Shown one piece after another: positions 15,974 to 25,155 of a stretch of 34,200 nt of DNA. The translations under genes were made by a program, and so were the position numbers. The stretch is taken from assembly GCA_003599455.1 (NCBI GenBank), contig QZKF01000051.1:1-34200 (forward strand), read 5' to 3'. The notes beneath the pieces are model-generated. The model was not told the origin of the DNA. It ran no database searches and saw only the letters and a program-made list of their open reading frames with translations. Positions within the stretch are counted from its first letter, which is position 1. The number at the start of each line of letters is the position of its first letter. Source of the DNA: Comamonadaceae bacterium. GTDB taxonomy: Bacteria > Pseudomonadota > Gammaproteobacteria > Burkholderiales > Burkholderiaceae_C.

Positions 15974-16734
15974 ACATGATCGAGATCGAACGCGCGCTGC
16001 GCGAGCTGCGCCTGTCCGGCATTGCCGAGACCCTGTCCACCCGCGTGATGCAGGCTCAGGCCGCCCAGCAACCCTTCCTGGAGACCTTCGCGGCCATGCT
16101 CCAGGACGAGCTGGACCGTCGGCGCTCTCGCCTGACCGAGCGCCGCTTCAAACGCTCGGGCCTGGATGAGCGGCCCTCGCTGGCTGACTTCGACTGGCGT
16201 TTCAATCCGAAGCTGCCGCGCAGCGCCTGCTTCGAGTTGCACACCCTGAAGTTCATCGGCGAGGGGGCCAACGCGCTGATCATCGGAAAGCCCGGTACCG
16301 GCAAGAGCCATGTGGCCAAGGCCGTGGCCTATCAGGCCACGCTGCAAGGCTATGACGCGCGTTACCTGGAAGCCGATACCGAGTTTGCGCGCTACGCGTT
16401 GGCCAGTGACTCAGAGCGTACCGATCTGCTCAAGGACTGGGTCGCGCCGGACCTGCTCGTCCTCGATGACCTGTTCCTGGCCAGACGCATCAGCGAGCAT
16501 GCCGCCGAAGTCCTGCAGGCCATCGTGCACCAGCGCTACAAGCTGCGCCGCTCCATCGTCATCACCTCCAACCGCGTGGTGCAGGACTGGGGCAAATACC
16601 TGGGAGATGCCACCATGGCCACCACCATCCTCGACCGACTCATGCACCGCTGCGCGATGCTGGAGTTCGAGGGCAAAAGCTACCGACTCAAGGAGGCCGC
16701 GGCACGCATCGCCGTTGGACCTGAGTCGTCATAA
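15970..16734 (+). CDS. istB: IS21-family helper ATPase IstB
   Basis: 254 residues, the normal IstB length. A helical N-terminal arm (residues 1-75) is followed by a AAA+ ATPase: Walker A GKPGTGKSH near residue 105, Walker B LLVLDDLF near 160, and sensor-1 SIVITSNR near 195. The C-terminal segment ATTILDRLMHRC-MLEFEGKSYR is the classic IstB ending. IstB oligomers bend target DNA and license IstA for integration. The start codon overlaps the istA stop (ATGA), so it is translationally coupled. No frameshift or internal stop is seen. Confidence 0.97.
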   Translation: MNMIEIERALRELRLSGIAETLSTRVMQAQAAQQPFLETFAAMLQDELDRRRSRLTERRFKRSGLDERPSLADFDWRFNPKLPRSACFELHTLKFIGEGANALIIGKPGTGKSHVAKAVAYQATLQGYDARYLEADTEFARYALASDSERTDLLKDWVAPDLLVLDDLFLARRISEHAAEVLQAIVHQRYKLRRSIVITSNRVVQDWGKYLGDATMATTILDRLMHRCAMLEFEGKSYRLKEAAARIAVGPESS

Positions 16735-16750
16735 TCCGGCGGTCCTGCCT

Positions 16751-16797
16751 GGGGGAATTTGGGGTGGCCAAGGGTGGGGGAATTTGACCTGGCCATC
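16751..16797 (-). repeat. Right multiple terminal repeats of the IS21 element
   Basis: Two inverted copies of the left-end motif: GGGGGAATTTG at 16751-16761 with GGTGGCCA after it, and GGGGGAATTTGA at 16776-16787 with TGGCCATC at 16790-16797. Confidence 0.78.
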
Positions 16798-16801
16798 GGG
16801 G

Positions 16802-16810
16802 ATCTCGTGC
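16802..16810 (+). repeat. Candidate target-site duplication, right copy
   Basis: ATCTCGTGC, identical to 14190-14198 on the other side of the IS element. Confidence 0.7.
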
Positions 16811-16941
16811 GCCAGAAAAATCTGGATCGAGTTCGAACGGTTGTCGGATTAGCCACCTGGGCCTCGACTTTCAGATCGGGACGTCAAATTAGCGGCAGGG
16901 TAAGTTGTGCTCGACGAACCCACAAAAACTAGGGATTTTAT

Positions 16942-16960
16942 GCAAATCATTCGCATTTGC
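16942..16960 (+). promoter_or_regulatory. Candidate Fur box upstream of the imelysin operon
   Basis: GCAAAT-N7-ATTTGC forms a 19-bp palindrome with CATTCGC in the middle; read on the other strand it contains GCGAATGATT, the style of Fur boxes in related bacteria. It lies 49 bp before the first imelysin start, a suitable place for a repressor site. The four-gene operon behind it is of a type known to be iron-repressed in other Proteobacteria. Match to the classical 19-bp consensus is partial. Confidence 0.6.
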
Positions 16961-17009
16961 GTTAATCTTGAGAGCAACTTCTCATTGCACCTCACGCGAG
17001 CCCTTACTC

Positions 17010-18160
17010 ATGCACCTCAAAGCTACCCTAGCCGCCGCCATTCTTGGTCTGGCACTCTCCGCCCAGGCCCAGACCGCCGCCACGCCCGCCAGCGTGGCCG
17101 GGCATTACGCCACGCTGGTGCACGCCAACTATCAGGACGTTCTGACCACAGCGGTCACCCTGCAGGACGCCATAAAGGCCTTCACCGCTGCTCCCTCGGC
17201 CGACACGCAGGCCGCAGCCCGCAAGGCCTGGCTGATGGCGCGCGAGTACTACGGCCAGACCGAGGCCTTCCGCTTCTACGGCGGCCCGATCGACAACGAC
17301 GACGGCCCCGAAGGTCGCATCAACGCCTGGCCCATGGACGAGTCGTATGTGGACAGCGTGAACGGCAAAAAAGCCGCCGGGCTGGTGAACAACCGCAAGC
17401 AGGCCATCAGCAAAAAAGCGCTGTCCGGCCTGAACGAGCGCGGTGGCGAAGAGAACATCGCCACCGGCTGGCACGCGATCGAATTCATGCTCTGGGGGCA
17501 AGACCTCTCCGAGACCGGCCCGGGCAACCGCAGCTTTGAAGACTTTGTGGACGGCAAGGCGCCCAACGCCGACCGCCGCCGCCAGTACCTGAACGTGGTC
17601 ACCGAACTGCTGGTGGACGATCTCTCGGGTCTGGTGAAAGCCTGGGCGCCGGGCCAGAAGGCCAACTACCGGGCCAAGTTCGAGAAGGGTGGCAACGAGT
17701 CGCTGCGCAAGATGTTCGTGTCGCTGGGCTCGCTCTCGCGCGGTGAACTCGCCGGTGAGCGCCTCGAAGTGGCCCTGGCCAGCCAGGACCAGGAAGACGA
17801 ACACAGCTGCTTCTCGGACAACACACACCGCGACGCGGTGACCAACGCCAAGGGCATTGAAAACGTGTGGCTGGGCCGCTTTGTGCGGGTGGACGGCAGC
17901 ACGCTGCAAGGCCCGAGCCTGCGCGATCTGGTGGCCGCGAAAAACACCGCGCTGGCCGACAAGACCTCGCAGCAGATCAGCGGCTCGGTGAAGGCGGCTG
18001 AAGCGATTCCCGCGCCGTTCGACCGCGCCATCGCCGGCCCGAAAGACGCGCCCGGTCGCGTGAGCATCGAGAAAACCATCGCCAGCCTGACCGCGCAATC
18101 CAACGACATTGTGGCCGCGGCCAACGCGGTGGGGATCAGCAAACTCACGCTGGTGCAGCC

Positions 18161-18164
<4 letters not shown>
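17010..18164 (+). CDS. Imelysin-family periplasmic protein (M75, IrpA-like)
   Basis: This 384-residue exported protein has a signal peptide (MHLKATLAAAILGLALSAQA) with cleavage near residue 20. It has the two-part helical imelysin fold: MAREYYGQTEAFRFYGGPID with GRINAWPMDESYVD, and the hallmark GxHxxE motif as GWHAIE (Gly153-His155-Glu158). The second half contains ASQDQEDEHSCFSDNTHRD. Imelysin proteins are iron-regulated and are thought to take part in iron or heme uptake in the periplasm; peptidase activity is not established for most. ATG at 17010 was chosen because the signal peptide begins there, although the frame is open further upstream. The stop overlaps the next start. Confidence 0.93.
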
Positions 18165-19593
<1,429 letters not shown>

Positions 19594-19597
<4 letters not shown>

Positions 19598-20661
19598 CCA
19601 TCTGGAACCGATTCAACGCAGGCCTCGGCCTGTGCCTGGCCCTGACGCAGGTTCATGCCCAGACCACCGGGCCCGCCACCCCGGTGGTGGCCTTTCCGGT
19701 TTACAACGCGGCCCACGCCATGCAGGGGCTGCACCGCCACACGCTGCTGCCGCGCGCACAGGCGTTTGCGCAAGCGGCCACCGCATTGACCGCGCAGACC
19801 GTGGCCTACTGCGGCGGCTCCGCGGCGTTGCCAGCGCTGCGTCTGCAGTGGCAGGGCACGCTGCAAGCGTGGGAGGCGCTCTCCAGCGTGGCCACCGGCG
19901 CGGTGCTGGAGCGGCGTTCGCAGCGCCAGATCGACTTCTGGCCGGTGCGCCCGGCGTTGGTCGAGCGTGCCATCGCGCGTGCGCCGCAAGGGGAAGACGC
20001 CATGCAACTGGTGGGCACGCCGGCCAAGGGCCTGCCCGCGCTCGAATGGCTGTTGTGGACACGACCCGCCGCGCCCGCCACACCGGCCTGCGCCTTTGCG
20101 CAAGAGGTGGCGAAAGATGTGGAGCGCGAAGCGCAGGCTCTGGTGCAAGCCGAGGCGCGTATCTCCGCGCAAGACTGGGACGAAGACGCCGAGGCCTCGG
20201 GCAAGGGCATGGCGGAGTGGATCAACCAGTGGCTCGGTGGGCTGGAGCAACTGCGCTGGGCGCAGATGGAAAAACCGTTGAAAGCAGCGCCCGCCAACGA
20301 ACGTCCGGCCTACGCGCGGCTGGCCAGCGGCAGCGATGCGGCGAGCTGGCAGACCCAGTGGAAGGCGCTGCGCGAACAGGCCGGCGTGACCCCGGCGCAG
20401 CGCCGCGCACCCCCGCAGCCGGGCCAGGCGCTGGTGCCGATCGAAGCGATCCTGATGGGCAAGGGCGAAATCTCGCTGGCCGCCCGCTGGAGCGCCGCGC
20501 TGGCACAGGCCGACGCCGCCATGGCCAGCGCCGACCCGACCCGCGCCGCTTCCGTGCTGAACGCCGCCACCGCGTTGAAATCGCTGAACCTGCTGTTCCA
20601 GAACGAGGTGGCCAGCTCGCTGGACATTCCGCTGGGTTTCTCAAATGCCGACGGTGATTGA
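19594..20661 (+). CDS. Second imelysin-family protein, motif His replaced
   Basis: 355 residues from a GTG start that overlaps the DHOR stop. It has a signal peptide (WNRFNAGLGLCLALTQVHAQ). The imelysin pattern is present in its shorter form: LRLQWQGTLQAWEALSSVAT and the FWPVRPALVERAI element. The GxHxxE motif reads GLPALE at residues 146-151, with Pro148 in place of His. The C-terminal half continues with helices and a QNEVASSLDIPLGFSNADGD end, typical of the second imelysin of this operon type. It is likely a structural or binding partner rather than a metal enzyme. It overlaps the next gene by 17 bases. Confidence 0.88.
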
Positions 20662-21757
20662 AACGGTTGACCAGGCGCGGCGGCGCTGGCTCGGTGCGCT
20701 GGCCTTGGGGCTTTGCCTGCCCGGTGGAGCCATGGCCTCAAACGACCGCACCACGCGCCTGCTCGCGGCGTGGCAATCGGACGAAGAGCAGTGCATTGGC
20801 TTGATCGATCTGGCCGCCGACGGGGCCTGCGTGGTGCATCGACTGGCCTTGCCCACGCGCGCCCACGGCCTGTTCGTGGAGGCCAGCGGCAGTGTGCTGG
20901 CCATGGCGCGCCGCCCGGGTGACTGGCTGGTGCGCTGGCACCCCCGAACAGGCGCCACGCAATGGCAGTGGATTGAAGACGACCACCGCTTCAACGGCCA
21001 TGTGATGTCCAGCCCGGATGGCCAGACGCTCTGGACCACCGAGACCGACCGCGACAGCGGGCAGGGACGCGTGGCGCTGCGCAATGCGCACACGCTGGCA
21101 CGAACCGCCGCGTTTGCCACCCAGGGCATGGACCCGCACGAGATGCTGGTGTTGCCCGCACGCGTGGGCGACGTGCCAGCCGGCAGTTTGCTGGTGGCCA
21201 ATGGCGGCATTCCGACCCAGCCCGAGACCGGGCGCGCCAAACGCGAGCTGGACCGCATGGACGCTTCGCTGGTGGCGCTGGACGGCCACACAGGCCGGGT
21301 GTTGGGCCAGTGGCGCCTGCCCGATCCTCGCCTGAGCGTCCGCCACCTGGCGTGGGACCCGGTGTCCGAGCGCGTGGGCATTGCGCTGCAGGCCGAGCAC
21401 GACGACGCGCAGGCACGGCAAGCCGCGCCGGTGCTGGCGGTGTGGGACGGCCTGGGCTTGCAGACCGCGCGCGAGCAGCCTGCGCTGGTTGGCTACGGCG
21501 GCGACATCTGCGCTCGACCCGGCGGTGGTTTTCTGGTGAGCTGCACACGCGCCCACCACCTGGCCTGGTTTGATGCGCGCGGTGTGTGGCAGCGCAGCGA
21601 GCCGCTGCAGGAAGCCTGTGCACTGGGCAACACGGCCAACGGCTGGTGGGCGGCGGGCCGAGCCAGCGCGCTGAGCGACACCACGACCGATCCACTCGGG
21701 CTGCCTGCGGGTGTGCGCCTGGACAACCACTGGCTGGTGATCAGTACTCGCAGCTGA
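20645..21757 (+). CDS. DUF1513 beta-propeller-like exported protein
   Basis: This 370-residue protein begins with a probable twin-arginine signal (ARRRWLGALALGLCLPGGAMA). The DUF1513 pattern follows: LPTRAHGLFVEASG, VRWHPRTGA, RFNGHVMSSPDG-TLWTTE, GMDPHEMLVLP, LVANGGIPTQPETGR, LSVRHLAWDP and GYGGDICARPGGGFLVSC. The spaced strand motifs suggest a seven-bladed propeller. It is the last gene of the imelysin-DHOR-imelysin operon and its usual partner elsewhere. Its role is unknown. Export through Tat would fit a folded or cofactor-bound protein. A weak inverted repeat (ACTCTC/GAGAGT) lies after the stop, without a T tract. Confidence 0.9.
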   Translation: MPTVIETVDQARRRWLGALALGLCLPGGAMASNDRTTRLLAAWQSDEEQCIGLIDLAADGACVVHRLALPTRAHGLFVEASGSVLAMARRPGDWLVRWHPRTGATQWQWIEDDHRFNGHVMSSPDGQTLWTTETDRDSGQGRVALRNAHTLARTAAFATQGMDPHEMLVLPARVGDVPAGSLLVANGGIPTQPETGRAKRELDRMDASLVALDGHTGRVLGQWRLPDPRLSVRHLAWDPVSERVGIALQAEHDDAQARQAAPVLAVWDGLGLQTAREQPALVGYGGDICARPGGGFLVSCTRAHHLAWFDARGVWQRSEPLQEACALGNTANGWWAAGRASALSDTTTDPLGLPAGVRLDNHWLVISTRS

Positions 21758-21829
21758 CTCTCCTATCCGACAGAGAGTTGGTGGTCAGAATCATCGTCGC
21801 CGTAGGCGCACACCCTCTAGAATCGGACT

Positions 21830-22186
21830 ATGCGTCGCTTGGTCGTCCTTGTCCTATGTCTGCTGCTGCCCTTGCAGGTGTTCGCGGCGTGGCAGCTGCC
21901 TTCGTCGCCATGCCCTATGCAGGGCATGATGGCCATGGCGGACGAAGCCGGCGAGATGGCAGAGTCCCTGGCCATGGACGATTGCTGCAACGACATGGCC
22001 ACCTTCGAGCGCACGGGTCAGCCCTGCAAGGCTGTTCAAAGCTGCGTCGCGCCCGCTGCAGGCCTGCCGTCTTTCCCCTCCCTCGTGGCCCAGACCCCGG
22101 TCACCCAGGACCCTCAAGCGCCGGCCTGGCGCAGCCTTCCCCCGGGCGCCACTTCGCGACTCTGGCGTCCGCCCACTTCCGTCTGA
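21830..22186 (+). CDS. Small exported Cys/Met-rich protein ahead of cusCBA
   Basis: This 118-residue protein has a signal peptide (MRRLVVLVLCLLLPLQVFAA). The mature N-terminal half is rich in potential soft-metal ligands: CPMQGMMAMADEAGEM, then MDDCCNDM and CKAVQSC. The C-terminal half is Pro-rich and plain. Size, position and composition resemble the small CzcI/DUF2946-like proteins found at the head of Czc/Cus efflux operons, which are thought to bind or sense metal in the periplasm. The assignment rests on composition and context only. A TAGAAT hexamer ends 6 bp before the ATG and could be a -10 box, which would give a nearly leaderless transcript; I could not find a matching -35. Confidence 0.7.
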   Translation: MRRLVVLVLCLLLPLQVFAAWQLPSSPCPMQGMMAMADEAGEMAESLAMDDCCNDMATFERTGQPCKAVQSCVAPAAGLPSFPSLVAQTPVTQDPQAPAWRSLPPGATSRLWRPPTSV

Positions 22187-22279
22187 TTCCCCGCACAGCG
22201 CAGCCCACCCGCCGGTGGCGCTGCTGTCGCGCGCCGTCAGGGCTTTTGCGCCCCGGCGTGCCTGCTCCGGAGCTTAGAC

Positions 22280-23554
22280 ATGGAACACCCTTCGCTTTTT
22301 CTTGCACGCGCCGTGCTGGCCCTCGCTGGCCTGCTCGCGGTGATCACACCCGCTGCCGCAGATGAACCTCTGAGCCTGGGCGCTGCGGTGAGCGCAGCCC
22401 TGGCCCGTTCGCGCAGCCTCGACGCATCAACCGCCTCCGCGCAAGGCGCACGCGAGATGGCGGTGGCGGCTGCACAGCGACCCGACCCGGTGCTGCGCCT
22501 CTCCCTGGACAACCTGCCGGTGGATGGGCCTGAGCGCTTCAGCACCACGCGCGACTTCATGACCATGCGCTCCATCGCACTCATGCAAACGCTCCCCAAT
22601 GCGGACAAGCGCCGCGCGCGTGCCGAGCGCTTCGTGCGTGAAGCCGATGCAGCGCTGAGCGAACGTGCACAACGTGTCGCCATGCTGCAGACCGAGGTGG
22701 CGCAGGCCTGGCTGGAGCGCCGCACGCAGGAGCAGCGGTGGTTGTTGCTGCAGGCCCAGATCAGCGAAGCGAGTGTGCTGGTGCAGACCACCGAGGCGGC
22801 CCTTCGCGGTGGACGGGGCTCCACGGCCGATGCGTTGAGCGCGCGCGAAGCACTGGCCCAGCTGGAGCAAGGCGTGATCGGCGCGCAGGCCGAGCGCACC
22901 AACGCCCGCCTCACGCTGGCGCGCTTCACCGGCGGGCCGCCCGACCAGCCGCTGGCCGATCCGCCGCCGATGCGGCACACCACCGCAGCGGTAGGTGAAG
23001 CGGACCCATTGCACAACCTGCCCGATCTCGTTGCGCTGCGGGCCCGCGAAGCCGTGGCCCGGGCGGAGGCCGAAGTGGCGCGCCAGGAGCTCAAGCCCGA
23101 CTGGAGCGCCGAGATCATGTTCAGCCAGCGCGGCTCGCAGTTCTCGAACATGGTGTCGGTCAGCGTTTCAGTGCCGCTGCAATGGGACCGACCCCAACGC
23201 CAGCAACGCGAACTCGCCGCGCGCTTGGCGCGTGTGAACGAACTGGAAGCCGAGCGCGAGGAACAGACCCGGGAGCGGGCGTTGCAGGTGCAGCGCTGGC
23301 AGCAGGACTGGCGCGCTGGGCGGGACCGGCTGGCCTACCTGAACGCGCAGCGCCAGCCGCTGGCCACACAGCGCGTGGATGCCGCGCTGGCTGCCTACCG
23401 GGGCGGGCGCGAAAGCCTGGGCACCGTGCTGCAGGCGCGCCGCGACGCACTGAACCTCGCGCTCGAACGCCTGGCGCTGGAGCGCGACACCGCAGGCCTG
23501 TGGGCCCAACTCGAATACCTCATCCCCGACAGCGCCAATGGAGTGAAACCATGA
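22280..23554 (+). CDS. cusC: TolC-family outer membrane channel of a Cus-type system
   Basis: This 424-residue protein has a signal peptide (residues about 1-28). It has two OEP repeats: LSLGAAVSAALARSRSLDAS opens the first, and a long helix pair near QTLPNADKRRARAERFVREA is followed by the second repeat from about residue 245 (DLVALRAREAVARAEAEVAR). It forms the outer membrane duct of the tripartite pump whose other parts follow. The stop overlaps the cusB start (ATGA). The helices are heavily charged, as normal for the periplasmic barrel. There is no lipoprotein Cys at the signal cleavage site, unlike E. coli CusC. Confidence 0.9.
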   Translation: MEHPSLFLARAVLALAGLLAVITPAAADEPLSLGAAVSAALARSRSLDASTASAQGAREMAVAAAQRPDPVLRLSLDNLPVDGPERFSTTRDFMTMRSIALMQTLPNADKRRARAERFVREADAALSERAQRVAMLQTEVAQAWLERRTQEQRWLLLQAQISEASVLVQTTEAALRGGRGSTADALSAREALAQLEQGVIGAQAERTNARLTLARFTGGPPDQPLADPPPMRHTTAAVGEADPLHNLPDLVALRAREAVARAEAEVARQELKPDWSAEIMFSQRGSQFSNMVSVSVSVPLQWDRPQRQQRELAARLARVNELEAEREEQTRERALQVQRWQQDWRAGRDRLAYLNAQRQPLATQRVDAALAAYRGGRESLGTVLQARRDALNLALERLALERDTAGLWAQLEYLIPDSANGVKP

Positions 23555-25155
23555 ACAAAAAAACATCCTTCGTCGCGCTCGCTGCGGTGGCGGCGCTCGT
23601 TGCTGTGGGCGCTGGCGCCTGGTGGCTGGGCATGCAGCAGGGCATAGGCCACACCACGTCAGCACCACAACCGGTGGCAGTGCAATCCGCCAGCGACGAT
23701 CCATCGCTGTGGACCATCCCGCAAGGCGAGGAAGCCACGCGCCGGCACATCCGCGAATCGCTCAAGGCCGGCGACGTGGACCCTGCCACCGGGCGGCGCA
23801 TCCTGAACTACCACGACCCCATGGTGCCGGGGAAGAACTTCGAAGCACCCGCCAAGTCGCCGTTCATGGACATGATGCTGGTGCCGCGCTACGCCGGTGG
23901 CGATGCGGCGGACGCCAGCAGTGTCACCGTGAGCCCGCGCATCCAACAGAACCTGGGGCTGCGCACAGCGCCGGTGGTGGAAGGCTCGCTGGTGTCGGAG
24001 GTGACCGCCGTGGGCAACGTGGCCTGGAACGAGCGCGAGCGGGTGGAGCTGAGTTCGCGCGCCATGGGCTTCGTGGAGAAGCTGCATGTGAAAGCGGCGC
24101 TGGACCGCGTGGCGGCCGGTGCGCCGCTGGCCGAGTTGTACGTGCCCGACTGGGTGGCCGCGCAGGAGGAATACCTGGCGCTGGCGCGCCTGAGTGGCGA
24201 CGGTACCGACGCGCTGCAGGACGCCGCGCGCCAGCGCATGCGCCAGGCCGGAATGACGCCCGCGCACATCCAGCGCGTGGTGGCTTCAGGCGCAGTGCAT
24301 CCGCGTTTCACGCTGACCGCGCCCATCGCCGGCATCGTGAGCGAACTCATGGTGCGCGAAGGCGCCACCGCGATGCCGGGCATGACGCTGATGCGCCTGC
24401 AGGGCACGCGCACCGTGTGGGCCGAAGGCGCGGTGCCGGAGAGCCAGGCCGCGCTGCTGCAACCGGGTGCGCGCGTACGCACCACCAGCCCCGGCGCGCC
24501 GGGTCAGACCTTCGAGGGCCAGGTGCAGGCCCTGCTGCCCGAGGTGGACGCCGTCACGCGCACCATCCGCGCACGGGTCGAGCTGGCCAATCCACAGGGA
24601 CGGCTGGTACCCGGCATGCTGGTGAGCATGCGGCTGGACCGCCCGAAGGCCGCCGCCACGCTGCTGGTGCCCAGCGACGCGGTGATCCACACCGGGCGGC
24701 GCAGCGTGGTGATGGTGGCCGAAGACGGCGGGCGCTTCCGCCCGGTGGAGGTGACGGCGGGCCTGGAAGTGGGGGGCCAGACCGAGATCAGCGCGGGGCT
24801 GCAAGTGGGCCAGCGCGTGGTGCTCTCGGGCCAGTTCCTGATCGACTCCGAAGCCAGCCTGCGCGGGCTCGAAGCACGTCTCAACCAGGAGCCGGCGCCT
24901 CCTTCCAGTCAACAGCGCTACACCACCGATGCGGTGATCGATGCGCTCAGTGGCGACACGGTCACGCTCACGCACCCGCCCATTGCGGCACTGAAGTGGC
25001 CGCAGATGCAGATGGACTTCAAGCTGCCGCCGCGCGCGCAGCAGCCACGCGATCTGGAGGCCGGAGACCGGCTGCAGATCGAGTTTGAAATGCAGGACGG
25101 CGATGTGCCGCGCATCACCAGCCTGCAGCGGGTGGCACCGGAGCCCGGCAAATGA
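23551..25155 (+). CDS. cusB: CusB-type periplasmic adaptor with C-terminal CusF domain
   Basis: 534 residues from ATG 23551; the frame is open further upstream, but this ATG overlaps the cusC stop and starts a signal anchor ([20 protein letters not shown]). An N-terminal heavy-metal-binding-like segment follows ([20 protein letters not shown], then DMMLVPRY), which lacks the usual cysteines. Next are the barrel-sandwich and membrane-fusion domains ([20 protein letters not shown], then [17 protein letters not shown]). The C-terminal 80 residues are a fused CusF domain: His475, Trp483, Met486 and Met488 have exactly the spacing of the Cu(I)/Ag(I) site of E. coli CusF (H36, W44, M47, M49). The stop overlaps the cusA start. 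Confidence 0.95.
   Translation: MNKKTSFVALAAVAALVAVGAGAWWLGMQQGIGHTTSAPQPVAVQSASDDPSLWTIPQGEEATRRHIRESLKAGDVDPATGRRILNYHDPMVPGKNFEAPAKSPFMDMMLVPRYAGGDAADASSVTVSPRIQQNLGLRTAPVVEGSLVSEVTAVGNVAWNERERVELSSRAMGFVEKLHVKAALDRVAAGAPLAELYVPDWVAAQEEYLALARLSGDGTDALQDAARQRMRQAGMTPAHIQRVVASGAVHPRFTLTAPIAGIVSELMVREGATAMPGMTLMRLQGTRTVWAEGAVPESQAALLQPGARVRTTSPGAPGQTFEGQVQALLPEVDAVTRTIRARVELANPQGRLVPGMLVSMRLDRPKAAATLLVPSDAVIHTGRRSVVMVAEDGGRFRPVEVTAGLEVGGQTEISAGLQVGQRVVLSGQFLIDSEASLRGLEARLNQEPAPPSSQQRYTTDAVIDALSGDTVTLTHPPIAALKWPQMQMDFKLPPRAQQPRDLEAGDRLQIEFEMQDGDVPRITSLQRVAPEPGK

Larger units (their letters stand above)
14199..16801 (+). mobile_element. IS21-family insertion sequence, complete
   Basis: About 2.6 kb, bounded by a 9-bp direct repeat. 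It carries istA and istB with a 4-base overlap, the standard IS21 plan. Each end has the IS21-type multiple terminal repeat. At the left, GATGGCCA (14202) with CAAATTCCCCC (14212) is followed by a second copy, TGGCCACCTCAAACTCCCCC (14228-14247). At the right, the same motifs lie inverted (GGGGGAATTTG at 16751 and 16776, TGGCCATC at 16790). Both genes are intact, so it may still move. The precise ends are uncertain by one or two bases. Confidence 0.88.

Noticed and set aside
23182..23550. N-terminal extension of cusB
   Set aside because: It overlaps cusC in another frame and is Arg/Pro/Gly-rich. The ATG at 23551 starts a signal anchor and overlaps the cusC stop.
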